In this document: in pieces, positions 1-5,076 of the stretch
Layout: every line of letters begins with the position of its first letter
How positions within the stretch are numbered: the stretch's first letter is position 1
Assembly (NCBI GenBank): GCA_946885425.1
Contig: CAMPGJ010000075.1
Span: forward strand, 1-5,874
DNA length: 5,874 nucleotides
Source: an uncultured bacterium
GTDB taxonomy: Bacteria > Patescibacteria > Microgenomatia > Levybacterales > UBA12049
Direction: 5' to 3'
The notes under the pieces: model-generated
The model's input: only the letters and a program-made list of their open reading frames with translations
The model's database searches: none
Told to the model about the DNA's origin: nothing
Program-made: the position numbers and the translations under genes

Positions 1-496
1 TGAAACGAGTTTGATTATATTCATCTAGCTCTTTTTGCAAAGCAGAAAGTTGGGTTTCATTAAATGCTGTTAATTGTTGTTGAAGAGCTTCCTTAGATAC
101 TTTATCAACAATCTGAAAGTCTTTAATTGATTCTGTGGCAAGTTTTTTTAATGACTCTTCATAATCTTTAATGAAGCTTGTAGCTGTATCTGTCGCATCT
201 TTATGCATATTCATCACCATTTTCTCTAGTGATTGTTCCAGAATCTTTTTTGAATCATGGCTGATTCGTTCCGCGTCCAGTATGATTTCGTCTGCCTTTG
301 TTGTTGCGTCTTCCAAAATTTTTCTCTCTTTGGCCAATGCCTCTTCAACTCCACGGCGGTACACCGCTTCAAGTTTAGCTTCTTTCCTTTTCAATTCCTG
401 TTCTTTTTCTCTAACAACGAGCATGTAGTAGAGGATAAAGAGAAGTATGAGGAGTTGTGCGGCTGTAGTTATGATTTGAAATATAAAGGCAGGCAT
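1..496 (-). CDS. F0 ATP synthase subunit b-like membrane-anchored coiled-coil protein (3' end cut off)
   Basis: The gene reads leftward from the ATG at 496 and is still open at the window edge after 165 codons. Residues about 5-27 form one hydrophobic helix (IFQIITTAAQLLILLFILYY). From residue 28 onward the chain is almost entirely charged and helical, rich in Glu, Lys, Ala and Gln, with motifs such as REKEQELKRKEAKLE, KADEIILDAERISHD and QQQLTAFNETQ. An N-terminal anchor followed by a long cytoplasmic coiled coil is the architecture of F-type ATP synthase subunit b, the peripheral stalk that holds the catalytic head still. The gene lies 83 bp downstream of a c-like gene on the same strand, in atpE-atpF order, which supports the assignment. 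Sequence motifs for subunit b are weak, so another membrane-anchored coiled-coil protein is possible. Genes for delta, alpha, gamma and beta just off the left edge would confirm it. Confidence 0.6.
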   Translation of the reverse strand, partial: MPAFIFQIITTAAQLLILLFILYYMLVVREKEQELKRKEAKLEAVYRRGVEEALAKERKILEDATTKADEIILDAERISHDSKKILEQSLEKMVMNMHKDATDTATSFIKDYEESLKKLATESIKDFQIVDKVSKEALQQQLTAFNETQLSALQKELDEYNQTRF

Positions 497-508
497 ACCT
501 TTATTCTA
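497..508 (-). promoter_or_regulatory. Putative -10 element for the b-like gene, leaderless
   Basis: Read on the minus strand, TAGAAT (508 to 503) is followed by AAAGGT and then the ATG at 496. Transcription would begin about 7 nt after the box, that is at or next to the start codon. No clear -35 hexamer is visible; the upstream DNA is A/T tracts. The AAAGG touching the ATG is too close to act as a normal ribosome binding site. Confidence 0.45.
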
Positions 509-510
509 TA

Positions 511-538
511 TTAAAAAGCAAAAATTAAAAAGCAAAAA
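511..538. repeat. Perfect 14-bp tandem repeat, two copies
   Basis: The unit TTAAAAAGCAAAAA occurs at 511-524 and again at 525-538 with no mismatch. It lies just upstream of the b-like gene's -10 box on the minus strand, so its A-tracts could act as a curved or UP-like promoter region. Simple replication slippage is equally likely. Confidence 0.8.
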
Positions 539-579
539 GAGATTTCTGCATTTCAGTTCTGAGTAGTTCTGCGCTGCGT

Positions 580-1383
580 CTAGAGGCGGAGGATCAGGAA
601 TGATACTGTGAGGCCGGCAAGGACTATAACGATAACAATTCCTACGTTAAATATGATACCAAGATGAATGATTTTGCCGGCTGCTGGGTTGCGCCCCAGA
701 GCTTCTACACCTTTGGCAGCAGTACGGCCGAAACTCAAAAAGCCCAGAACAAAAGAAGCAATAATAACACCTGCAGCAACGATGTATTTGAAAATGGCGG
801 CAGGAGAATCTTTGGTTGGTAAGAAAGCAATTTTTAGAATATCAGATATAGCTCCGGGAAAAGTAGGTCTTGTATTAATATAATGCAGCTCAAGATCAAT
901 TGCAATTTTACCTACTTTGGTAGGATCTGAATTAATATAATCTTCTAAAGCCCTTCCGATAACATATCCTGCCTTGTCTGATTTCACCCCGATGCCTGGT
1001 AGGGTAGAAGAAGTTATATAGTCACCTTTTTTTATTGGTCCTTCTTTGTTCGCTACTAGTACATAAACTGTGCCCGTTGAAATGACTGGTACAGTGTTTC
1101 CGCCACCTGCTGTGTTCATAATAATTCCGGCATCACGCGCGACAATGCCTAGAATTTGGGCATCATAGGGGACAGTAGAAAATGTGGCTCCTTGCGGTGA
1201 TGAAGAGACAATGCTGCCGTCTTTGATATTTTTATCTTTTGCCTCTACAACCCTCGCGACCCCGAGAGATGCTGCTCCTTGAACACTGCCACTACTCTGC
1301 GCCGAAACAGTATAAGGCGAAGAAAGTATAAATAGGAAGAGGATTATGCAGGTAAAAAATATTTCTTTTAAGGCAGAAAGCAT
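580..1383 (-). CDS. Secreted-domain protein fused to a subunit c-like membrane hairpin without the ion-binding carboxylate
   Basis: 267 residues. Residues 1-29 are a signal peptide (hydrophobic 8-22, AQS cleavage region). Residues about 40-170 form an exported domain with NTVPVISTGTVYVLV, GPIKKGDYITSSTLPGIGVK and AGYVIGRALE; from memory, this type recurs in surface and fibre-like proteins of Patescibacteria, often before peptidase S74 domains. Residues about 197-217 and 239-265 are two membrane helices. Their connecting loop, GRTAAKGVEALGRNP (219-233), aligns without gaps to the E. coli subunit c loop, matching Gly29, Lys34, Glu37, Arg41 and Pro43. The position equivalent to the essential Asp61 is Ile251, and neither helix has an acidic residue, so proton carriage by this hairpin is not expected. 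The signal peptide places the N-terminal domain outside and the loop inside, which is the normal c topology. The b-like gene follows. A role in an F0-like complex is inference. Confidence 0.65.
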   Translation of the reverse strand: MLSALKEIFFTCIILFLFILSSPYTVSAQSSGSVQGAASLGVARVVEAKDKNIKDGSIVSSSPQGATFSTVPYDAQILGIVARDAGIIMNTAGGGNTVPVISTGTVYVLVANKEGPIKKGDYITSSTLPGIGVKSDKAGYVIGRALEDYINSDPTKVGKIAIDLELHYINTRPTFPGAISDILKIAFLPTKDSPAAIFKYIVAAGVIIASFVLGFLSFGRTAAKGVEALGRNPAAGKIIHLGIIFNVGIVIVIVLAGLTVSFLILRL

Positions 1384-1394
1384 ACTTTATTCTA
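1384..1394 (-). promoter_or_regulatory. Putative -10 element for the c-like fusion gene, leaderless
   Basis: On the minus strand TAGAAT (1394 to 1389) is followed by AAAGT and the ATG at 1383. The string TAGAATAAAG, seen here, recurs at the same place before the b-like gene. No Shine-Dalgarno fits between box and start, and no good -35 is visible. Confidence 0.45.
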
Positions 1395-1425
1395 ATATTT
1401 TTACTAAATAATAGCTAGAGCCTGC

Positions 1426-1456
1426 TTGACATTGACGTTACGTAATAGTTTATAAT
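1426..1456 (+). promoter_or_regulatory. MerR-type promoter with 19-bp spacer for the tipA-like gene
   Basis: A perfect -35 (TTGACA, 1426-1431) and a perfect -10 (TATAAT, 1451-1456) are separated by 19 bp. Ordinary sigma-70 promoters have about 17 bp. Long 19-20 bp spacers are the hallmark of promoters activated by MerR-family proteins, which twist the DNA to realign the two boxes. The gene it drives encodes a MerR protein, so autoregulation is likely. The expected start of transcription, about 7-8 nt after 1456, falls on the ATG at 1464. Confidence 0.85.
1429..1449. promoter_or_regulatory. Candidate MerR operator inside the spacer
   Basis: The spacer holds a perfect 8-bp palindrome, TTACGTAA (1438-1445), whose centre is within one base of the spacer midpoint. 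A wider imperfect dyad can also be drawn, ACATTGACG (1429-1437) against CGTAATAGT (1441-1449), with 6 of 9 positions complementary. MerR-family dimers bind dyads at exactly this location. Which of the two arrangements is the real operator cannot be decided from one copy. Confidence 0.5.
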
Positions 1457-1463
1457 CTTTTCT

Positions 1464-2231
1464 ATGAAGTATACAGTCAAACAATTAGCACAGCTTGCGG
1501 GAATCAGTGTGAGAACGCTTCATTATTATGATGAAGTTGGCTTACTTAAACCATCATTTATAAAAGAGAATGGATACCGCTTTTATGAAGAAAAAGAGCT
1601 TCTCAGGCTTCAGCAAATCCTCTTCTTTCGTGAATTAGATTTTACCCTCGATAAAATAAAACAGATTATGGAATCACCTGGGTTTGATTCTGTTGCCGCA
1701 CTTTCCGATCAGAAGGAGCTCCTCAAATTAAAAAGGAAAAGAATTGATGGATTATTGCAGACAATAGAAAAAACAATTACTGCGATGAAAGGGGGTGATC
1801 TTATGAGTAACGATGATACTTATTCAGTATTTAATGATCCGACATATCAAAAGCATAAGAATGAAGTTGAAGAGCGATGGGGTAATACAGATGCGTATAA
1901 ACAGTCTAGGGAAAGAGTTGGAAAGATGTCCAAGTCTGATCTTGATCGCGTAAAAGCAGAAGGGGAAACGATTGCTAGAACAACAGCAGAATTAATGGTT
2001 AAAGGATTTTCTCATGACAGTCCTGAAGTTCAGAAACAAGTAGATCTCTTTTATCAACACTTGCATCATTTTTATGATCCAGGTTACGAAATGTTCAGGA
2101 ACTTAGGGCAGATGTATGTAGATGACCCGAGGTTTACTAAAGTATATGAAGATCGTGCAAAAGGATTTGCTTCTTTCATGCGTGATGCTATGGCTTATTA
2201 TTCTGATACCCGACAAGAATTGGCTGAGTAA
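1464..2231 (+). CDS. tipA: MerR-family regulator with C-terminal TipAS domain (TipAL-like)
   Basis: 255 residues, close to the 253 of Streptomyces TipAL. Residues 1-70 are the MerR winged helix: YTVKQLAQLAGISVRTLHYYDEVGLLKP, then the wing around NGYRFYEEKELLRLQQI and the FFRELDFTLDKIKQIM helix. Residues about 75-110 form the dimerising coiled coil. Residues 117-255 are a TipAS ligand-binding domain, with the family signatures TDAYKQS, ELMVKG, FYDPGYEMF and MYVDDPRF. Family members bind drugs or peptides in this domain and switch on their own promoter. The protein has no cysteine, so it cannot trap thiopeptides covalently as TipA does. The start sits at the expected transcription start, giving a leaderless mRNA without a Shine-Dalgarno. 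The gene is divergent from the c-like gene, with 80 bp between the starts, and may influence it. The true ligand is unknown. Confidence 0.92.
   Translation: MKYTVKQLAQLAGISVRTLHYYDEVGLLKPSFIKENGYRFYEEKELLRLQQILFFRELDFTLDKIKQIMESPGFDSVAALSDQKELLKLKRKRIDGLLQTIEKTITAMKGGDLMSNDDTYSVFNDPTYQKHKNEVEERWGNTDAYKQSRERVGKMSKSDLDRVKAEGETIARTTAELMVKGFSHDSPEVQKQVDLFYQHLHHFYDPGYEMFRNLGQMYVDDPRFTKVYEDRAKGFASFMRDAMAYYSDTRQELAE
1788..1800 (+). promoter_or_regulatory. Internal near-perfect Shine-Dalgarno for TipAS
   Basis: AAAGGGGGTGATC matches 11 of 13 bases of TAAGGAGGTGATC, the extended complement of the usual 16S rRNA 3' end. The core AGGGGG (1790-1795) is 7 nt from the in-frame ATG at 1803, which is ideal spacing. 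It is the strongest ribosome binding site in the window, yet it lies inside a reading frame, in the linker between the DNA-binding and ligand domains. The encoded residues there are Met-Lys-Gly-Gly-Asp-Leu. Confidence 0.8.
1803..2231 (+). CDS. TipAS-like free ligand-binding domain from an internal in-frame start
   Basis: Translation from the internal ATG (codon 114 of the full-length protein) would give 142 residues with the complete TipAS domain and no helix-turn-helix or coiled coil. In Streptomyces lividans the tipA transcript makes both TipAL (253 residues) and the C-terminal TipAS (144 residues) from an internal in-frame start. TipAS there is the more abundant product and sequesters the drug. 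Here the lengths, domain boundary and arrangement match, and the internal start has the Shine-Dalgarno that the full-length start lacks. The product is inferred from this signal. It might instead be a fortuitous G-rich linker codon run, but the extension into TGATC makes that less likely. Confidence 0.7.
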   Translation: MSNDDTYSVFNDPTYQKHKNEVEERWGNTDAYKQSRERVGKMSKSDLDRVKAEGETIARTTAELMVKGFSHDSPEVQKQVDLFYQHLHHFYDPGYEMFRNLGQMYVDDPRFTKVYEDRAKGFASFMRDAMAYYSDTRQELAE

Positions 2232-2270
2232 GAAATATTACCGGGAGTTTATAGCATTAGCACAGCATTG

Positions 2271-2324
2271 TTGCTCTTAAATTGCATGCTTTCTTACAAT
2301 TTTTTTACATGAGCTTACTACAAT
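2271..2324 (+). promoter_or_regulatory. Possible promoter(s) of the histidine kinase gene
   Basis: The 107-116 bp gap after the tipA-like gene holds two TACAAT boxes, at 2295-2300 and 2319-2324. The first has TTGCTC (2271-2276) 18 bp upstream as a plausible -35. The second has only a poor -35 but would start transcription closer to the gene. No terminator hairpin is evident between the genes; the T-run at 2300-2306 lacks a stable stem before it. The kinase could also be read through from tipA. Confidence 0.35.
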
Positions 2325-2347
2325 AAAAGTCAGTCAGTTTGCTTACT

Positions 2348-3829
2348 ATGAGAAAGATTGCGAGTTATATTAACCCATTTGCCAATTTAGGAGAGAGAAA
2401 AAGCCAGATTTTATTCCCACTTGTTTTCATGGTTTGCTGGACATTGGCGTTGGAGTTTTATGGGCAGGTTATTATAAAAAACCCAAACGCAGTTGGCCTT
2501 CCGGCTATTATTTTAAATCTTGTCTATATAGTATATTTCTCATTTAGAGATGGCCTTAGGGGCGGATTTATAGCCGCAATTATTACTATCTTTTACTATA
2601 TATATATTATTAATAGTAGGCATTATGAGGGACAGCGGTTGGCAAGCAGCATTAATACAGTTGTTGCTTTAGGTTTTGTTTTTTTCTTAATCTCAGGAGT
2701 TATCGGTTGGCTGAAGCAGACAATAGATAAGCTTATTACGCAACAAATTCAAGCCAGGCTACACGCTGAAGAAGCAAAAACGCGGCTTGATGCGATCTTG
2801 GATCAATTACCTGTTGGGGTCTTGGTTACTGATAAAAATGGAGACTTAGACATAGCAAATAAACAGTTTGATATTATTTCAGGAAGAAAAGTAACTCATG
2901 CAAATTTTGATAAGATTTCTAAATATGTCACTTTTAAAGAAGAAGGTAAGCAGATGGAAGCTAATGACTGGCCATTGATACAGGCATTCGCTACTGGAAA
3001 ACCTGCAAAAAAGGAAGTATTCATAAAGCGTCCTGACGGAAAAAAAATGTATTTAAATATTAGTGCCTCATTAATCCGTAACAAGAAAAAAAATGTGATT
3101 GCAGGAACAGCAATTATTAACGATATCACCCAGCAAAAAGAAATGGAAGAACGTAAAGATGATTTTATTAATATGGCATCACATGAATTAAGGACACCTT
3201 TGACAAGCGTCAATATTTATATGAATGTGTTGAGGAGGCATATGGAAAAGGCAAATGATACAAAAGGACTTTCGTTGCAGGAGAAGATCGATAAACAGCT
3301 ATTTAGCTTAACAGAATTGGTGTATAGACTTTTGGATATTACGAACATAGAAAAAGGTAAACTAACATTGCAGAAAGAAAAATTTTATGTGAAAGAATTG
3401 ACTGAAGAGATTGTTGACAGCTTGCAAAATCTTTCCAAACATAAGCTTGTGTTGAATTGGCATACAAGAGAACTTGTTATGGGAGATAGAGAGCGTATAC
3501 GGCAGGTGCTGATAAATCTAGTATCTAATGCAATTAAGTATTCTTCTGAAGATACTACGATAATGCTTGGCTCTCAAAAGAATGATGGATATATTAATGT
3601 GTTTGTAAAAGATGCTGGAAGAGGTATCCCAAAAGATGATGTCTCGAAAATATTCGATCGTTTCTATCAGGTAGATGAGGAAAGAGGGAAGACATATCCT
3701 GGTCTAGGGCTGGGTTTGCATATTTGCAAGAAAATAATTGATGCACATGGAGGAAAAATTTGGGTAGAAAGTGCATTAGGAAAAGGTTCTACATTCTATT
3801 TTTCTCTACCTATTTATAAAGGCAGTTAG
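2348..3829 (+). CDS. Membrane-bound PAS-containing sensor histidine kinase (orphan)
   Basis: 493 residues from the ATG at 2348; an in-frame TTG at 2339 would add three, and neither start has a Shine-Dalgarno. Positions below count from the TTG. Four membrane helices lie at about 25-45, 53-70, 75-91 and 104-124, with almost no extracellular loop. A short coiled linker leads to a PAS domain (about 147-265; [16 protein letters not shown]). The HisKA helix follows, with phosphoacceptor His282 in [10 protein letters not shown]. The ATP-binding domain has the N box ([12 protein letters not shown], Asn393/Asn397), G1 (DAGRGIP), F box (FDRFYQ) and G2 (GLGLGL, 455-460), so all catalytic motifs are intact. 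It should autophosphorylate and pass phosphate to a response regulator, but none is encoded nearby. The compact membrane domain suggests it senses something within the membrane or via PAS in the cytoplasm; the signal is unknown. Confidence 0.93.
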   Translation: MRKIASYINPFANLGERKSQILFPLVFMVCWTLALEFYGQVIIKNPNAVGLPAIILNLVYIVYFSFRDGLRGGFIAAIITIFYYIYIINSRHYEGQRLASSINTVVALGFVFFLISGVIGWLKQTIDKLITQQIQARLHAEEAKTRLDAILDQLPVGVLVTDKNGDLDIANKQFDIISGRKVTHANFDKISKYVTFKEEGKQMEANDWPLIQAFATGKPAKKEVFIKRPDGKKMYLNISASLIRNKKKNVIAGTAIINDITQQKEMEERKDDFINMASHELRTPLTSVNIYMNVLRRHMEKANDTKGLSLQEKIDKQLFSLTELVYRLLDITNIEKGKLTLQKEKFYVKELTEEIVDSLQNLSKHKLVLNWHTRELVMGDRERIRQVLINLVSNAIKYSSEDTTIMLGSQKNDGYINVFVKDAGRGIPKDDVSKIFDRFYQVDEERGKTYPGLGLGLHICKKIIDAHGGKIWVESALGKGSTFYFSLPIYKGS

Positions 3830-3841
3830 TCGGGGATTTGA

Positions 3842-4396
3842 TTAGTGGCAATTAGGCCAGGCATTTTGTCTTCCATGTGAAAGCATATATGCTGCTGTCC
3901 TGATTGATTCTTCAGCATCTCTGCGGAGGTCAGGGTTGGGATCAAATCCCATACCCGTTCTTGTACTGCTCCATGTTGGAGCTGCAAATTGGAACATACC
4001 AACATATAGTCCGCTATCCGCATTTGGATTAAAATTTGATTCACATTTAGCAATTTTTTTTAGCCAATTTGGGTCCACATGATATTCCGTACCGTATTTG
4101 GAAAAGAGTGCTTCCAATCCTTCCGACGTCATAATTGATGGAAAGCGTGGTACTGCCGTAGGCCCTGAGTTTGTCGAAGGGGTTGGTGTGATTGTAAATA
4201 TGGGGGTGGGTACTTCTGTTGGTCCTTTTGTCGGAGCGTGCGTGGGAGCAAAAAGAACTGATTCATCGGAGAATGCTGCATCTGCTATGGATGGTGATGA
4301 AGGTGTATGTGCTTCTACGACAGTATGAAAAACCGTGAAGAAAAAGCACGCGGAAAAAGCCGTGAGAAGATAATATTGCCACATGTTTATCCTCAT
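3842..4396 (-). CDS. Secreted lytic transglycosylase-like protein (SLT/lysozyme fold)
   Basis: 184 residues from the ATG at 4396. A signal peptide (about 5-29) is followed by a Pro/Thr-rich linker (about 50-84) and a compact lysozyme-like domain. That domain has WLKKIAKCESNFNPNA, YVGMFQFAAPTW and RTAAYMLSHG. Glu119 in the Cys-Glu-Ser motif is the expected catalytic acid that cleaves peptidoglycan glycan strands. Cys118 and Cys183 (in WPNCH, the C-terminus) probably form a disulfide. Three starts are possible. The ATG at 4414 lies upstream of the likely -10 box, so it is unlikely. The ATG at 4396 fits a leaderless start and supplies Arg2 for the signal peptide. The ATG at 4384 has GAGG six nt upstream. 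The gene converges on the histidine kinase gene with 12 bp between stop codons. Likely roles are cell-wall remodelling or action on a partner's wall. Confidence 0.85.
   Translation of the reverse strand: MRINMWQYYLLTAFSACFFFTVFHTVVEAHTPSSPSIADAAFSDESVLFAPTHAPTKGPTEVPTPIFTITPTPSTNSGPTAVPRFPSIMTSEGLEALFSKYGTEYHVDPNWLKKIAKCESNFNPNADSGLYVGMFQFAAPTWSSTRTGMGFDPNPDLRRDAEESIRTAAYMLSHGRQNAWPNCH
4163..4182. repeat. CTGAG-TGTCGAA repeat copy inside the transglycosylase linker
   Basis: CCCTGAGTTTGTCGAAGGGG lies within the Pro/Thr-linker codons and encodes Pro73 to Gly78 (PSTNSG) of the transglycosylase. It matches 15 of 20 positions of the intergenic sequence at 5102-5121. It also resembles a short dispersed repeat (CCTGAGCTTGTCGAAGG type) that I recall from many bacterial genomes. 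It is more GC-rich than its surroundings. Confidence 0.55.
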
Positions 4397-4402
4397 ATTA
4401 AT

Positions 4403-4411
4403 ATAGTAGCA
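4403..4411 (-). promoter_or_regulatory. Extended -10 promoter of the transglycosylase gene
   Basis: On the minus strand TGC directly precedes TACTAT (4408 to 4403), forming an extended -10 (TGnTAnnnT). No convincing -35 is visible. Transcription would start about 7 nt on, at the ATG at 4396. It is back to back with the thioredoxin promoter. Confidence 0.5.
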
Positions 4412-4426
4412 CATTTATTTTTTTGT

Positions 4427-4435
4427 TGGTAGAAT
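4427..4435 (+). promoter_or_regulatory. Extended -10 promoter of the thioredoxin gene, leaderless
   Basis: TGG followed by TAGAAT (4430-4435) is an extended -10 element. The ATG at 4442 lies exactly where transcription should begin, 7 nt after the box, so the mRNA would be leaderless. No Shine-Dalgarno and no good -35 are present. Confidence 0.6.
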
Positions 4436-4441
4436 GAATAT

Positions 4442-4954
4442 ATGAAAAGTAAAATTTTTACGGGAGTGCTCTTTATTGTCCTCATATTGGGAGTAGTTTT
4501 TCTATTGACGCCCAAAAATACTGTAGCACCTGAAGAAACCCCTAAGGCCGAGCAAGATACAGTAGATCAGACAGAGAATAATGCAAATAATAAAAAAATG
4601 GCAGGGAAAACATCTTATTATTCCTCATTTAGCCAGCCTGCCTATGAAAAAGCATTGGGGGATGGTAAAATAATTTTTCTTGATTTTTATGCTACATGGT
4701 GTCCTATTTGTCGGGCAGAAGCCCCAGATATTCTTAGCGGATTTAATAGCTTGAATACTGATAAAGTAGTTGGTTTTAGAGTGAACTTTAATGATGAAGA
4801 GACTGATGATGATGAAAAAGCTTTGGCAAAAAAGTTTAGCGTACCTTACCAGCATACAAAGATTATTCTCAAAGATGGAAAAGAAGTGTTGCGCAGCGGT
4901 GATCAATGGGACAAAGAGACATTCCTGGATGAGATAAATAAAGTTACGGAATGA
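4442..4954 (+). CDS. Membrane-anchored thioredoxin-fold protein (WCPIC)
   Basis: 170 residues. Residues 4-23 are one membrane helix or uncleaved signal anchor. Residues about 27-56 are an acidic, Asn- and Lys-rich linker. The rest is a thioredoxin domain on the outer face. It contains IIFLDFYATWCPIC with the redox pair Cys87/Cys90 and the buried Asp81, VVGFRVNFNDEE, then the cis-proline loop FSVPYQHT (Pro135), ILKDGKEVL, and a final amphipathic helix. The CPIC centre differs from CGPC of classical thioredoxin; similar centres occur in thioredoxin-like proteins coupled to DsbD/CcdA. A ccdA-like gene follows 192 bp downstream on the same strand, so this is most likely the extracytoplasmic acceptor of its electrons. 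It would reduce disulfides or sulfenic acids in exported proteins. An oxidase role cannot be excluded. Confidence 0.9.
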   Translation: MKSKIFTGVLFIVLILGVVFLLTPKNTVAPEETPKAEQDTVDQTENNANNKKMAGKTSYYSSFSQPAYEKALGDGKIIFLDFYATWCPICRAEAPDILSGFNSLNTDKVVGFRVNFNDEETDDDEKALAKKFSVPYQHTKIILKDGKEVLRSGDQWDKETFLDEINKVTE

Positions 4955-4958
4955 TTTT

Positions 4959-4986
4959 CCATTGTCCATTTACCATTTTCCATTGA
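4959..4986 (+). repeat. Heptamer tandem repeat CCATTnn, four copies
   Basis: CCATTGT, CCATTTA, CCATTTT and CCATTGA follow one another without gaps just after the thioredoxin stop codon. The first five bases are invariant and the last two vary. The same five bases recur in inverse orientation (AATGG) at 5027, 5034 and 5128, also with 7-bp spacing where adjacent. The array thus forms one arm of an inverted, 7-bp-periodic arrangement. Confidence 0.7.
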
Positions 4987-5026
4987 TTGTCCCGTTTTAA
5001 ATTTTATAATTGATAAATCGTAAATA

Positions 5027-5038
5027 AATGGCAAATGG
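5027..5038 (-). repeat. Inverted heptamer units (AATGG, two copies)
   Basis: AATGG at 5027-5031 and 5034-5038, seven bases apart, is the reverse complement of the CCATT units at 4959-4986. The two blocks could pair across about 40 AT-rich bases (4987-5026), in which I see no other feature. Confidence 0.5.
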
Positions 5039-5046
5039 AACTCATC

Positions 5047-5076
5047 CGATAAAACTCAGAGCTTATCGAGTCTGAG
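5047..5076. repeat. Two interlocked 6-bp palindromes
   Basis: CGATAA (5047-5052) pairs with TTATCG (5063-5068), and CTCAGA (5055-5060) pairs with TCTGAG (5071-5076). The four arms alternate and each is separated from the next by exactly 2 bases. In RNA the two stems would be mutually exclusive or form a tight pseudoknot. No T-run follows, so this is not a standard terminator. Confidence 0.6.

Noticed and set aside
171..514. Two plus-strand frames of 85 codons
   Set aside because: Both are antisense to the b-like coiled coil; their Ser- and Phe-rich composition is what the reverse of Glu/Lys-rich codons gives.
2232..2310. Intrinsic terminator after the tipA-like gene
   Set aside because: There is a T-run at 2300-2306, but the only stems upstream (AGCA/TGCT, GCATGC) are too short or too far from it.
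3826..4053. Minus-strand frame of 75 codons at the convergent gene ends
   Set aside because: It overlaps the catalytic domain of the transglycosylase in another frame, and that domain has clear active-site motifs.
4098..4328. Plus-strand Gly/Val-rich frame of 76 codons
   Set aside because: It is the antisense of the Pro/Thr-rich linker and signal peptide region of the transglycosylase.
4952..4954. TGA read as glycine, as in Gracilibacteria and Absconditabacteria
   Set aside because: The thioredoxin domain is complete at this TGA and the repeat region follows at once, so it acts as a normal stop. No in-frame TGA occurs within any other gene here.
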